From NCBI GenBank assembly GCA_009692395.1, contig SHZG01000003.1, positions 1 to 37,701 of the forward strand: a stretch of DNA of 37,701 nt, in the 5' to 3' direction. Both the position numbers and the translations under genes were made by a program. Origin of the DNA: Methylococcales bacterium (lineage in GTDB: Bacteria > Pseudomonadota > Gammaproteobacteria > Methylococcales > Methylomonadaceae). Below the pieces are notes generated by a model, which had not been told where the DNA came from, made no database searches, and saw only the letters and a program-made list of their open reading frames with translations. Of this stretch, positions 10,021-18,895 are shown piece by piece (the stretch's first letter is position 1; each line of letters starts with the position of its first letter).

Positions 10021-10094
10021 AACTCGCCCTCTGAAAACATCAATAACGCTGTTTTTACTTTCGACAAAACCATGCGCATTAAACTATTAACCAT

Positions 10095-10742
10095 TTACAA
10101 TTCAGAATTTACCGCTCTGCTCGACAAGACTTGATCAATCAAACCGTAAGCAACGCCATCTTCAGCACTTAAGAAATTATCTCTGTCAGTGTCTTGTTGG
10201 ACTTTTTCTATGGGTTGACCTGTATGGTGCGCTAAAATTTTATTTAATTTATCTCTAATCAATAAAATTTCTCTGGCATGAATATCAAAATCAGAGGCTT
10301 GACCTTGAAAACCACCTAAAGGCTGATGAATCATCATTCTTGAATGCGGCAAGCAATAACGTTTACCCGCTGCGCCGCCTGTCAATAATAACGCGCCCAT
10401 ACTGGCAGCCTGCCCGATACATAAAGTGCTAACGTCGGGTTTAATAAACTGCATGGTGTCATAAATTGACATCCCAGCCGTCACTGAACCACCGGGTGAG
10501 TTTATGTATAAATGTATGTCTTTATCAGGATTTTCTGATTCTAAAAACAACAGTTGCGCGACGACCAGATTAGCCATGTAATCTTCAACTTGACCGACCA
10601 GAAAAATAATCCGCTCTTTCAGTAAGCGTGAATAAATATCAAATGAACGCTCGCCTCTGGCAGTTTGCTCAATAACGATAGGCACTAAGCCGCCTGCCGC
10701 TTCTAAAGCTCTGGCCTGATTCATGGTATGTTGGTTATACAT
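10095..10742 (-). CDS. clpP: ATP-dependent Clp protease proteolytic subunit ClpP
   Basis: ClpP is the serine protease barrel that works with ClpX. The catalytic triad is visible as Ser114 (GQAASMGA), His139 (MMIHQPLGG) and Asp188 (DRDNFLS). At 215 residues it includes the short N-terminal propeptide typical of Gammaproteobacteria. It starts 8 bp after the tig stop and is probably translated from the same mRNA. Confidence 0.97.
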   Translation of the reverse strand: MYNQHTMNQARALEAAGGLVPIVIEQTARGERSFDIYSRLLKERIIFLVGQVEDYMANLVVAQLLFLESENPDKDIHLYINSPGGSVTAGMSIYDTMQFIKPDVSTLCIGQAASMGALLLTGGAAGKRYCLPHSRMMIHQPLGGFQGQASDFDIHAREILLIRDKLNKILAHHTGQPIEKVQQDTDRDNFLSAEDGVAYGLIDQVLSSRAVNSEL

Positions 10743-10750
10743 AAAAATCC

Positions 10751-12052
10751 TTACTGTTGTGGTCTATCCATGACTTCACTAAAACTAATGGCAGCATCAG
10801 ATACTTTCGCTTGTGCAACCAGCCATTCAACCACTTGATCTTCTAACACCATTTGTTGGACATCATGTAAACGTTTTTCATCGGCATAATACCAAGTGAC
10901 CACGTCTTCTGGATGTTCATAACTTTTTGCCAATTCTTCAATTGTCTCAAGCACTTTATCGTTGTTAATTTCAACGGCATTTTTTTGAATAATTTCGCCT
11001 AAAATCAAGCCCAGTGCGACACGACGTTTGGCTTGTTCTTCAAACGCGTCTCTAGGCAACTGCCACTCTTCTGGCTTCATTTTCTGTCTTTTAGCCGATT
11101 CTATGTAGGGTTGCATCAATCGTTCGACTTCTTCATCAATTAACGAAGTAGGGATAGGGATGGGGAATTTTTCATACAGCGCGTCCATGACGGCATTTTT
11201 TAATTTGCCACGCAACACTTGTTTTAATTCGCGACTCAGATTATCTGCAACATCTGCCCGGAAAGCATCGACAGTGCCGTCTTCAACACCGTAGGCTTTA
11301 ATGAAGTCAGCATCAATTTCGGGCAAATTCGCTTCTTCAATTTTAATGACTGCAATCTCAAACTGAGCAATTTTTCCTGCCAGTTCCGCATTGCCATAGT
11401 CTTCTGGAAACGTTATTTCAAAGGTTTTAGTCGCGCCTACTTCAAGACCAAGCATTTGATCTTCAAAACCAGGAATCATTTTATTCGCGCCGATTTCAAC
11501 GATAAAATTTTCTATCGTACCGTTGGTAAAATTGGTTTCTTCACAAACTCCTGAAAGATTAATCGTAACCTGATCCTGTGCTTGAACAGCACGCTCAACA
11601 ACAGTCCATTCTTTTTTCTGCTCTCTTAGCTTTTCAATGATGTTATCGACATCAACATCACCCACTGCTGCGACAGGGCGAGCAACTTCAAGTTGATCCA
11701 TGCCATCTAACACGATTTCTGGATACACTTCAAAAACTGCTGTGTAAGCAAAACCGTTGGCATCATCAGTGTGCTGAATATGCGGATAGCCAGCGGGTCT
11801 TAAGGACTCACTTTGCAACGCTTCATAATAAGTAGATTGAATCAAATCGCCCGTAATTTCACCACGGACTTTTTCACCATACATTTTCGCAACGACCTGT
11901 TGAGGTACTTTACCTGGGCGAAAACCGTGAATTTTAACTTCGCGAGCCAATGTTTTTAACCGGTCGGTCATTTTTTCCTGAACGACAGATTCAGGGACGC
12001 TAACAGTCATTTTTCTGCTTAATTCAGATGTCTTCTCGACAGAAACTTGCAT
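10751..12052 (-). CDS. tig: Trigger factor, ribosome-associated chaperone / prolyl isomerase
   Basis: Trigger factor binds near the ribosomal exit tunnel and shields nascent chains. The ribosome-docking signature GFRPGKVP lies at residues about 43-50. The central FKBP-type isomerase domain includes [28 protein letters not shown]. The helical chaperone arms make up the C-terminal half. Length (433 aa) is normal. A good Shine-Dalgarno (GAGG) precedes the ATG. The tRNA-Leu terminator ends about 65 bp upstream, so tig should have its own promoter in that gap; I do not see a convincing one. Confidence 0.96.
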   Translation of the reverse strand: MQVSVEKTSELSRKMTVSVPESVVQEKMTDRLKTLAREVKIHGFRPGKVPQQVVAKMYGEKVRGEITGDLIQSTYYEALQSESLRPAGYPHIQHTDDANGFAYTAVFEVYPEIVLDGMDQLEVARPVAAVGDVDVDNIIEKLREQKKEWTVVERAVQAQDQVTINLSGVCEETNFTNGTIENFIVEIGANKMIPGFEDQMLGLEVGATKTFEITFPEDYGNAELAGKIAQFEIAVIKIEEANLPEIDADFIKAYGVEDGTVDAFRADVADNLSRELKQVLRGKLKNAVMDALYEKFPIPIPTSLIDEEVERLMQPYIESAKRQKMKPEEWQLPRDAFEEQAKRRVALGLILGEIIQKNAVEINNDKVLETIEELAKSYEHPEDVVTWYYADEKRLHDVQQMVLEDQVVEWLVAQAKVSDAAISFSEVMDRPQQ

Positions 12053-12117
12053 TGATTTACCTCACACACAATAAATAAGAATTTTTGAATGCCAGCAGGA
12101 TGGTGGCTTGAAAGAGT

Positions 12118-12147
12118 AAAAGGCTCTCGATGCGTCGAGAGCCTTTA
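12118..12147 (-). terminator. Rho-independent terminator after tRNA-Leu
   Basis: A perfect 10-bp stem (AGGCTCTCGA / TCGAGAGCCT) with a 4-nt loop, flanked by T/A-rich sequence on both sides. It separates tRNA-Leu from tig. Confidence 0.85.
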
Positions 12148-12157
12148 TATATTTGGG

Positions 12158-12242
12158 TGGTGCGAATGGGGAGACTCGAACTCCCACTGGGTAACCAACT
12201 GGTACCTAAAACCAGCGCGTCTACCAATTTCGCCACATTCGC
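12158..12242 (-). tRNA. tRNA-Leu (TAG)
   Basis: An 85-nt class II tRNA with encoded CCA. The acceptor stem is GCGAATG/CATTCGC, the anticodon loop is TTTAGGT (anticodon TAG), a long variable arm is present and the T arm reads GAGTTCGAGTCTC. It lies upstream of tig with its own promoter and terminator. Confidence 0.95.
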
Positions 12243-12258
12243 ACGATATGAACCTGCT

Positions 12259-12288
12259 ATTGTAATTGAAATGTTTATTAGATAACAA
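12259..12288 (-). promoter_or_regulatory. Sigma-70 promoter for tRNA-Leu
   Basis: On the minus strand TTGTTA is followed 18 bp later by TACAAT, ending about 17 bp before the mature tRNA 5' end. The short leader is as expected for a tRNA promoter. Confidence 0.6.
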
Positions 12289-12306
12289 GCAATAAATTTA
12301 AAATTA

Positions 12307-13155
12307 TTAGACACTAACGGATACAGTAAACCCTACGCCCCTAATATCATCGGCAAATTTATTCAATACATCAATAGACAACGGTGCTAATCGACTGGCT
12401 TCTGGCTGTAATGACGGTCTGGCGATAGTATATAACATCACTTGTTGCACATTAGCGTTCGATGCTTTAAGCCTTGTTAATAGTTGTAAAAAGGCTAATT
12501 TTTCTGTTTCAGATAAACCCTTGCCATCATAATCCACTAAACAAATTTGTAGTTTGGTTGGGCAATACTGACTGGCAAGCAATAAATTTTTCAGATGCGT
12601 TTGACAACTTTGCCGCGCGTTATTCATCAATACCAAGCCTTCATCGGTCGCACTATCGAATTTAAACCACACCTCACCGCCATAATCCTTCAATACTTTC
12701 AGCCCTGCTTGAACTTTAGGTTGATGCGCTAAACTGCCATTAGTAATTAATACATAATTACTGGTCGGCAACACAGCAAACTCCGTTGCTATGCGCCCAA
12801 TTAACTCGACCGCTTTAGCAAAATCGTTGACACTGGTGGGTTCGCCATTACCTGAAATGGCAATATCTTTAATAACCCGCTGATGCTCAGGCACTTGAAA
12901 TTGCTCATAAAAATCACCATGTAGTACGACAGCCAAAAAAAACCGTAATTCATCTTCCAGCAATTGAAAATCTATTTTAGGTGCTGCGCCTACGGTTAAA
13001 TCAGGTACTTGGCAATAAACACACCGCCAATTACAGGCGTTATTAGTATTAAAATTAACACCAATAGACAACCCACCCGCCCGCCGTGACAGCACTGGAT
13101 AAATATAAGTCAGCCCCACAATATCCCGACTATGATTATTTGTTGTTATCAGCAT
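12307..13155 (-). CDS. Radical SAM protein of unknown substrate
   Basis: The product contains the radical SAM cluster motif CNWRCVYC (CxxxCxxC) near its N-terminus, then ISGNGEPTS, a SAM-binding segment typical of the superfamily, and VLITNGS. These resemble MoaA-like or activase-like Fe-S oxidoreductases, but I cannot name the reaction. The ORF track starts at 13191. ATG at 13155 is preceded by GGAGG at suitable spacing and gives MLITTNNHSRD, so I prefer it (282 aa). It is divergent from the fds operon across a 250-bp intergenic region. No accessory genes that would reveal its substrate are adjacent. Confidence 0.8.
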   Translation of the reverse strand: MLITTNNHSRDIVGLTYIYPVLSRRAGGLSIGVNFNTNNACNWRCVYCQVPDLTVGAAPKIDFQLLEDELRFFLAVVLHGDFYEQFQVPEHQRVIKDIAISGNGEPTSVNDFAKAVELIGRIATEFAVLPTSNYVLITNGSLAHQPKVQAGLKVLKDYGGEVWFKFDSATDEGLVLMNNARQSCQTHLKNLLLASQYCPTKLQICLVDYDGKGLSETEKLAFLQLLTRLKASNANVQQVMLYTIARPSLQPEASRLAPLSIDVLNKFADDIRGVGFTVSVSV

Positions 13156-13303
13156 TGACTCGATGACCTCCACAGCTAGCATTAACTTCAATAATGAGGC
13201 TATTTTACGGATTTTGAACGAACTGATGACTATTTTTAAAAGATGGCGCGAAAATCTAAGCGATTAACCTACAAATAGTGCTTTATTTTTGCTTTTATGT
13301 CTT

Positions 13304-13332
13304 TTTACACATAAAAATTCTTGTGCTATGCT
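13304..13332 (+). promoter_or_regulatory. Sigma-70 promoter for the fds operon
   Basis: TTTACA is followed 17 bp later by TATGCT, within the 210-bp divergent region between the radical SAM gene and fdsG. Transcription would begin near 13339, with a leader of about 65 nt. The rest of the region is AT-rich with no gene. Confidence 0.55.
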
Positions 13333-13407
13333 AGCCGATACATAACATACTGCAACTATAAGGATATAGGTTGTTTTCAATCAAAAAAATCGCCACAGTG
13401 AGTGCAC

Positions 13408-13881
13408 ATGACAGCATCAACGACTACCGAGACCGTACAAACCATCATCGCTGAACTCAAAGATAAGCAAGGCGCGTTATTACCCATTTTACATGGCATA
13501 CAAAATGCTTTAGGTTACATTCCACCCGATAGTGTGCCTGCTATTGCACAAGGATTAAACTTGTCTCGTGCAGAAGTGCATGGTGTCATTAGTTTCTATC
13601 ACTATTTTCGTGACACCCCTGCGGGTAAACACACGGTGCATTTATGCCGCGCTGAATCCTGCCAATCTATGGGCAGCAATGCCTTAGAAGCCCACGTTAA
13701 AACTAAACTGGGCATTGATTATCACGAAACCACCGCTGACGGGCAGTTTTCCTTAGAACCCGTGTATTGTTTAGGCAACTGTGCGTGTTCACCCGCCATG
13801 CAAATCGGCGAAGAGATTTATGGACGCGTATCTGCTGACTCATTCGATGACATTATGAACGACTTAGGAGCAGACGCATGA
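13408..13881 (+). CDS. fdsG: NAD-dependent formate dehydrogenase gamma subunit (NuoE-like)
   Basis: FdsG carries a [2Fe-2S] cluster and forms the diaphorase module with FdsB in the soluble, NAD-linked formate dehydrogenase. The cluster ligands are visible as CRAESC in the first pair and CLGNC in the second, the thioredoxin-like NuoE arrangement. Length is about 157 aa. GTG at 13402 opens the track ORF directly after an in-frame stop; ATG at 13408 follows GTGAG and is the likelier start. Its stop overlaps the fdsB start (ATGA), indicating translational coupling. Confidence 0.93.
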   Translation: MTASTTTETVQTIIAELKDKQGALLPILHGIQNALGYIPPDSVPAIAQGLNLSRAEVHGVISFYHYFRDTPAGKHTVHLCRAESCQSMGSNALEAHVKTKLGIDYHETTADGQFSLEPVYCLGNCACSPAMQIGEEIYGRVSADSFDDIMNDLGADA

Positions 13882-15419
13882 GTACCACCATTTATATTTC
13901 AGGCGATTCCACTGCTATATCTATAGGCGCAAACCGCACCGCCGCTGCTGTTGTTAAAGAAGCCGCGCAACGTGGCATAGCGGTTAACTTAGTCCGTAAC
14001 GGTTCACGCGGACTGTTCTGGTTAGAGCCATTAGTCGAAGTGGTCGTTAATAATGATCGTGTTGCTTACGGTGCGGTTAATCACAGTGATGTTGCAGGTT
14101 TGTTTGATGCAGATTTTATCAATGGCGGACACCATTCATTGGCTTTAGGCGCAGTTGAAGAAATTCCCTATTTTAAAAAACAACAACGTTTAACCTTTGC
14201 GCGTGTTGGTATTACCGACCCCATTAGTCTGGATGATTACCTTGCCCATGACGGTTATCGTGGTTTAAAAAATGCCTTAGCATCCAGCCAAGCCGATATA
14301 GTCAAACAAGTCACTGATTCAGGCTTACGCGGACGCGGTGGCGCGGCGTTTCCAACAGGCATTAAATGGAATACCGTTTTAAATACGCCCTCTGAACAAA
14401 AATACATCATCTGCAATGCCGACGAAGGCGACTCAGGCACATTCTCTGACCGTATGATTATGGAAGGCGACCCGTTCGTACTGATTGAAGGCATGACCAT
14501 TGCAGGGTTAGCCGTTGGTGCAAATCAAGGTTTTATTTATTTGCGTGTCGAATACCCACACGCCCATAAAGCCCTGAATGCCGCGATAGCCAAAGCCTAC
14601 GAAGCAAGCTACTTAGGCGACAACATCCAAGGCAGCGGTAAAAAATTTGATTTAGAAGTACGTTTAGGCGCAGGCGCGTATGTTTGTGGCGAAGAAACGT
14701 CATTAATGGAAAGTTTAGAAGGCAAACGTGGCTTAGTGCGTTTCAAACCGCCACTGCCTGCTATCAGCGGGTTATTCGGACAACCCACGGTTGTCAATAA
14801 CGTCATTTCATTGGCTTCCGTGCCTGTCATTTTAGACAAAGGCGGCGATTATTACCGTGATTTCGGCATGGGACGCTCACGCGGCACTTTACCATTACAA
14901 CTCGCGGGCAATCTAAAGCACACAGGTTTGGTTGAAATTGCCTTCGGCATGACTTTACGCGAATTACTTTATGATTTCGGCTGCGGTTCAGCGACAGGCA
15001 GACCGATAAAAGCCGTCCAAGTCGGCGGCCCTTTAGGCGCGTTCGTCCCCGAATCGCAATTTGACACGCCCTTAGATTACGAAGCCTTCGCTGCCAACTG
15101 GACAGTATTGGGTCACGGCGGTGTGGTTGCGTTTGATGACACCATGAACATGGCAGAAATGGCACGTTATGCAATGGAATTCTGTGCCATTGAATCCTGC
15201 GGCAAATGCACCCCCTGCCGTATCGGCTCAACACGCGGTATTGAAGTCATGGACGACATTATCAACAATGTTGACCGCGAAAAAAATGTCGTTTTATTGC
15301 GTTCGCTCTGTGACACCTTATTAAACGGCTCATTATGTGCGTTAGGTGGCATGACTCCGTATCCTGTATTGAGCGCGTTAAACCATTTTCCAGAAGATTT
15401 TGGACTTGATGCTGTGTAA
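13878..15419 (+). CDS. fdsB: NAD-dependent formate dehydrogenase beta subunit (NuoF-like, FMN and NAD binding)
   Basis: FdsB passes electrons from formate oxidation to NAD+. It has the NuoF nucleotide-binding signature [14 protein letters not shown], the FMN-associated [12 protein letters not shown], and a [4Fe-4S] site [10 protein letters not shown] with a further cysteine in SLCALGG. The N-terminal 120 residues form the extra thioredoxin-like region of FdsB/HoxF-type proteins. Length is 513 aa. It overlaps fdsG by 4 bp. In intact fds operons fdsA follows directly, but here about 3.4 kb of unrelated small genes intervene. Confidence 0.95.
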   Translation: MSTTIYISGDSTAISIGANRTAAAVVKEAAQRGIAVNLVRNGSRGLFWLEPLVEVVVNNDRVAYGAVNHSDVAGLFDADFINGGHHSLALGAVEEIPYFKKQQRLTFARVGITDPISLDDYLAHDGYRGLKNALASSQADIVKQVTDSGLRGRGGAAFPTGIKWNTVLNTPSEQKYIICNADEGDSGTFSDRMIMEGDPFVLIEGMTIAGLAVGANQGFIYLRVEYPHAHKALNAAIAKAYEASYLGDNIQGSGKKFDLEVRLGAGAYVCGEETSLMESLEGKRGLVRFKPPLPAISGLFGQPTVVNNVISLASVPVILDKGGDYYRDFGMGRSRGTLPLQLAGNLKHTGLVEIAFGMTLRELLYDFGCGSATGRPIKAVQVGGPLGAFVPESQFDTPLDYEAFAANWTVLGHGGVVAFDDTMNMAEMARYAMEFCAIESCGKCTPCRIGSTRGIEVMDDIINNVDREKNVVLLRSLCDTLLNGSLCALGGMTPYPVLSALNHFPEDFGLDAV

Positions 15420-15442
15420 TTTAGTTACCTAGGAAGCAGAAA

Positions 15443-15634
15443 ATGATTGTAAGAGCGGTTATTGAATTTGACGTAGAAACACAATCGTTTTCTGCTACTT
15501 GCCCTGAGTTGAACTGTGTATCTTCTTGCAGTATGACAAAAGAAGAAGCAATTAAAAATTTACAGGAAGCGATTGTTTTAATGCTTGAACCGATACCAGA
15601 GAAATTTTTAGCTAAAAGTGTGAGGTTGATGTGA
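15443..15634 (+). CDS. HicB-like antitoxin family protein (short)
   Basis: A 63-residue protein with the HicB-type partial RNase H fold: MIVRAVIEFDVETQSFSATCPEL, then SMTKEEAIKNLQEAI. HicB proteins neutralise HicA mRNA interferases, but no HicA follows. It starts 23 bp after fdsB with an AGGAAG ribosome site and overlaps the next gene, so it sits on the fds mRNA. It has no DNA-binding domain, as in many short HicB/UPF0150 proteins. It could be a lone remnant. Confidence 0.7.
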   Translation: MIVRAVIEFDVETQSFSATCPELNCVSSCSMTKEEAIKNLQEAIVLMLEPIPEKFLAKSVRLM

Positions 15635-15891
15635 ATACCGCCCAGTTACAAGAAAACTTAGACGCAACCTGCAATGAAGTTTGTCGTAATCACACGCCTG
15701 TTCTGATAGAAAGACAAAATGGCAACGTGGTATTAGTTGCCCAAGAAGATTATGACTCGCTATTGGAAACGACTTATTTATTAAAATCGCCTGCCAATGC
15801 AGAACGGTTATTAGCTAGTTTGAATAATCGCAATAACGACCATTTGTTTGTGACAGTCGATGACCTTAAAGCGCAGCTTAATCTTATCTAA
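15631..15891 (+). CDS. Phd/YefM-family antitoxin
   Basis: An 86-residue protein starting with GTG that overlaps the upstream stop codon (GTGA). The segment HTPVLIERQNGNVVLVAQEDYDSLLETTYLL is the core Phd/YefM fold that binds operator DNA and neutralises RelE/YoeB or Doc toxins. No toxin gene follows; the next 95 bp contain only hairpin-like sequence. It is probably an orphan antitoxin left after toxin loss, or one that acts on a toxin elsewhere. Confidence 0.8.
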   Translation: MNTAQLQENLDATCNEVCRNHTPVLIERQNGNVVLVAQEDYDSLLETTYLLKSPANAERLLASLNNRNNDHLFVTVDDLKAQLNLI

Positions 15892-15947
15892 TACGATAGG
15901 CATAGGGAAAACACAGTAAAAACCAATGTTTACGTTTTCTTCATGGA

Positions 15948-15979
15948 TTAGCTATCGCCCTATCTATCCTACCGACTAA
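15948..15979. repeat. Degenerate REP-like half element
   Basis: The stretch GCTATCGCCCTATCTATCC closely resembles the right half of the hairpin element at 21941-22013 (GCTATCACCTCTACCCATCC). It lies in the noncoding gap between the Phd gene and the DUF262 pseudogene. Confidence 0.4.
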
Positions 15980-15986
15980 TAAAATT

Positions 15987-17675
15987 ATGATACAACCAGA
16001 ATTTAAATCCTTAATTACGATATTGAATGATAAGATTTTTAGAATACCTGAATATCAACGTCATTATAGTTGGCAATCAAAGCAAAGAAATGATTTATTT
16101 GACGATATTAAAAAGCTAGAAACTGCGCAACAAAAATATGATGACAGAATTCATTTTATGGCAACTATTGTTTGTTTAAAAACTAAAGATAAACAAAAAG
16201 TTGGTTAAAATACTTTTTATATTCATGATATTGTTGATGGACAACAACGTATCACTACTTTGATTGTCTTACTAAAAACACTAAGTATGAAATTAAGAGA
16301 AAATAAGCCAACTGATGAAGCAAACGAATTAGATAAATTATTGGCTAAAGATGCAGGTAATCTTATTATTCTTCAAAATAATCATGACAACCGTGCTATT
16401 CTTAGAAATTACTTAATATCTGGTCAATCTCCAGAATCAAGTGATATAAAAACTAAAGCAGACAATTGTTTAGCTGAAGCAATTAAAGATTGTCAAAAGT
16501 TTGTAAGCTCTTATGATAATACTATAGATTTACTCGAATGAATTAAAAATCATCTTTTCTTCGTTTTTCAGTCATTGGAAGATGAGGGTTCTGTTTATAC
16601 AATTTTTGAAGTTCTTAATAGCCGTGGGCTTGACGTGGATTGGTTAGATAAATGTAAAAACTTATTAATGGGTTTGCTCTATGAATATGCGGAAGATTCT
16701 GATAGTCAAGATTTCATCCAACATTTAAAAGATTTGCATAGCTATTGGTCTGAAATATACAAGGAAATTGGACTACAAAATATCCCTGGACATGAAATAA
16801 TACGATTTGCCGCTACATTGAAAACTAAAGATAATGTTCGTAAACTCAGCAGTGCAGAAGATGCTATCAGTTTTTTTAAAGAAGATTGCATTCAACAACA
16901 ATCAGATAACCTAAAAATAAAAAGAATTATTGATAATACACTTTGGATGAAACAAATTACATCCTGCTTAACCAAGTTATACGCAGAGAAAGAAAAAAGT
17001 GCTATTACTGATATTTCACAAGTTAGACTATTAGCGATAGCAATTATGCTAAAAAATAAATTAAGTAATGAGAATAAAAAATACTTGCTTGACCAATGGG
17101 AACGTACATCTTTTAAGATTTATGGTCTTTCTAAAAAAGACTCACGTTATAATGTTGGAGATTATGTACAATTAGCTAAAGAAATTCAAAAAGTTGTTAA
17201 GCCTAATATTGATGAATTACAGCAATCCATAGCAAAAATAGGTAGTAATTTTGATATTGTATAGCTTGCTAACCAATTAAGAAGAGCTGATTCCTATAAT
17301 GATTGGAACAAGGAATTACGATACTTCTTTTTCGAATATGAAAAATATTTATCTGAATTGCAACGTAGTCAAATTGATAAGATCGTTTGGAGTGGTATAT
17401 GGAAATAAAATCTGAATACTACAATAGAACATATTCTACCAAAAGATAAAAGTGATACAGCGTGGAATAACTTTACACCTGCCGAACATGAAGAATATCT
17501 GCATACTATTGGGAATCTTTGTTTACTCTCACCAAACTTAAATTCAGAGGCAAGTAAAAAGTCGTTTACACATAAAAAACAAATTTATGACCGTGTGAGT
17601 TTAATATCGTTACAACAAGTTAAAGAACATAAAAGCTGGACTAAAATGCCATCCAAAATAGAAGTACAGATTTGA
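15987..17675 (+). pseudogene. DUF262 (GmrSD-type) defence protein with four in-frame stop codons
   Basis: The frame starting MIQPEFKSLITILN carries the DUF262 signature: FRIPEYQRHYSW early, then IVDGQQRITTL, and FEVLNSRGLDVDWLDKCKN. The C-terminal half carries TIEHILPK and GNLCLLS, the DUF1524 HNH-like block. Such proteins are GmrSD-type restriction nucleases, often directed at modified phage DNA. Stops at 16206 (TAA), 16539 (TGA), 17262 (TAG) and 17406 (TAA) interrupt it, yet every segment remains in the same frame, with no indel over 1.69 kb. The ORF track shows it as three separate ORFs. It is same-strand within the fds operon. Confidence 0.88.
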
Positions 17676-17735
17676 TTAGTTTTGCAATAGAGCGTTGGAA
17701 GGATTTGCAATAGCAAACAATCCAGTACGATAGAA

Positions 17736-17758
17736 ATGGGCTGAGGCACGAAGCCCAT
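17736..17758. repeat. Small hairpin (REP-like)
   Basis: ATGGGCT and AGCCCAT form a 7-bp stem around a 9-nt loop in the noncoding gap between the DUF262 and DUF433 pseudogenes. The rest of this gap (17676-17821) shows nothing recognisable. Confidence 0.5.
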
Positions 17759-17821
17759 CAATCGCATTGTAAAATTGAAAATCAACAAATAACCCCGTCA
17801 GTAAAAAACTGTAATAACACA

Positions 17822-18057
17822 ATGAAAACAACAGCATTTGAACGTATCACCATCGACCCAGAAATATGTCACGGCAAACCCTGTATTCGTGGACTACGTT
17901 ATCCAGTTGAAACTGTTTAGAATGGTTAAGTTCAGGCATGACAATTGCCGATATTCTTGAAGACTATGAAGATATTGAACAAGAGGATATTTTTGCCTCT
18001 CTAAGCTTTGCTGTTCGCTTAACCCAAGTTAAACAAATTGAAATATTAGCGGCATGA
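17822..18057 (+). pseudogene. DUF433 family protein (VapB-like antitoxin), frameshifted
   Basis: The N-terminus [27 protein letters not shown] is the DUF433 signature. After GTT the frame hits stops. Adding one T restores [33 protein letters not shown], ending at the TGA at 18055-18057, a normal 78-residue DUF433 protein. These proteins often accompany PIN-like toxins (DUF5615), but that partner is not adjacent here. The lesion is a one-base deletion in a T run at about 17918-17920. Confidence 0.82.
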
Positions 18058-18145
18058 AGTTTTATTATTAACTTGTAGTTGTTAATGTTCGTGGAATGCG
18101 GGATAGATTATACAAAACTGCTCTATATTAATTCAGGAGTTCAAC

Positions 18146-18373
18146 ATGGCTACTTTACATATTGAAAATATCAACGAAGACTGTATTAAAAACTATGAAT
18201 CGATTTCGTTGGCAGAAAAACAAAAAATCAACCAATTAATTGAAGAGTTTTTAACAAAACAATGCGTTATTAAACGCCGTCAACCGCCTGTTTCTATTGC
18301 GGGTAAGGGTGGAATAATTGGCGATTTAATAGAACCTTGCGTTGCTATTGAGGACTTTGAATGCCTGAATTAG
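18146..18373 (+). CDS. Small antitoxin-like protein upstream of a PIN toxin
   Basis: A 75-residue acidic protein with no firmly recognised family. It has an AGGAG ribosome site and its last 13 bases overlap the start of the PIN gene. That overlap and its size are typical of VapB-type antitoxins, and the C-terminal half (IGDLIEPCVAIEDFECLN) could be the toxin-wrapping segment. It is intact although the toxin gene is interrupted. The function is inferred from position. Confidence 0.6.
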   Translation: MATLHIENINEDCIKNYESISLAEKQKINQLIEEFLTKQCVIKRRQPPVSIAGKGGIIGDLIEPCVAIEDFECLN

Positions 18374-18765
18374 TGGTATTGGATACGCATATTTGAGTTT
18401 GGTGGATAAATGACAAGTTTTCTTATTTGTCAGAACAAAAAATTAATATCATAGAGCAAAGTGAACGAGTAGCTGTTTCCGTTATATCTTGTTTTGAAAT
18501 AGCTCAATTGGTAAAACGTGAACGTTTAATTTTACCTTTACCAGTGAATGAATGGTTACAAGAAGCGTTAGCACCTGCGGGTATTGAATTACTGCCCTTA
18601 TCGCTTGCTATTACTTGCCGTGCCGTTGATTTAACCGATATTTATAAAGACCCATTTGACCGAATGATTATTGCCACTGCTTTGGATTATAAGGCTAAAT
18701 TAATGAGCGTTGATGGACATTTTAAAAATTATCCTGAATTACAAGGATATTTACTCGATTTTTAG
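18361..18765 (+). pseudogene. PIN-domain (VapC-like) toxin with in-frame TGA at codon 12
   Basis: The frame from ATG 18361 reads MPELVVLDTHI, then TGA (18394-18396), then VWWINDKFSYLSEQ and on to the end of a full PIN domain (KDPFDRMIIATALDYKAKLMSVDGHF). PIN RNases of this family usually read LDTHxWxWW here, so the TGA replaces an expected Trp codon (TGG). The N-terminal catalytic Asp precedes the stop. The ORF track starts at 18427 and would make an inactive fragment. The rest of the gene shows no other lesion. Confidence 0.85.
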
Positions 18766-18895
18766 CAAACTATTCCATTTAGAAAATATGCAGCATAAAC
18801 CAATCATTGAATACAATTTGACGGTTATAAACCCATTCGAAGAATAACGCCTAAGGCACAAACACACGCCGCCGTGACCATACGAGGAAAACACC

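Noticed and set aside
12057-12314. 85-aa minus-strand ORF upstream of tig
   Set aside because: It spans tRNA-Leu and its terminator, so it is a translation artefact of RNA-gene sequence.
14827-15234. 135-aa antisense ORF within fdsB
   Set aside because: It mirrors a strongly conserved NuoF-like coding region and has no family resemblance; the same holds for the other antisense ORFs in core genes.
18394-18396. TGA recoded as tryptophan in this organism
   Set aside because: Several intact genes here end in TGA at the correct place (fdsG, the HicB-like gene, mlaD), so TGA is a normal stop codon. Other stops in the DUF262 gene are TAA and TAG.
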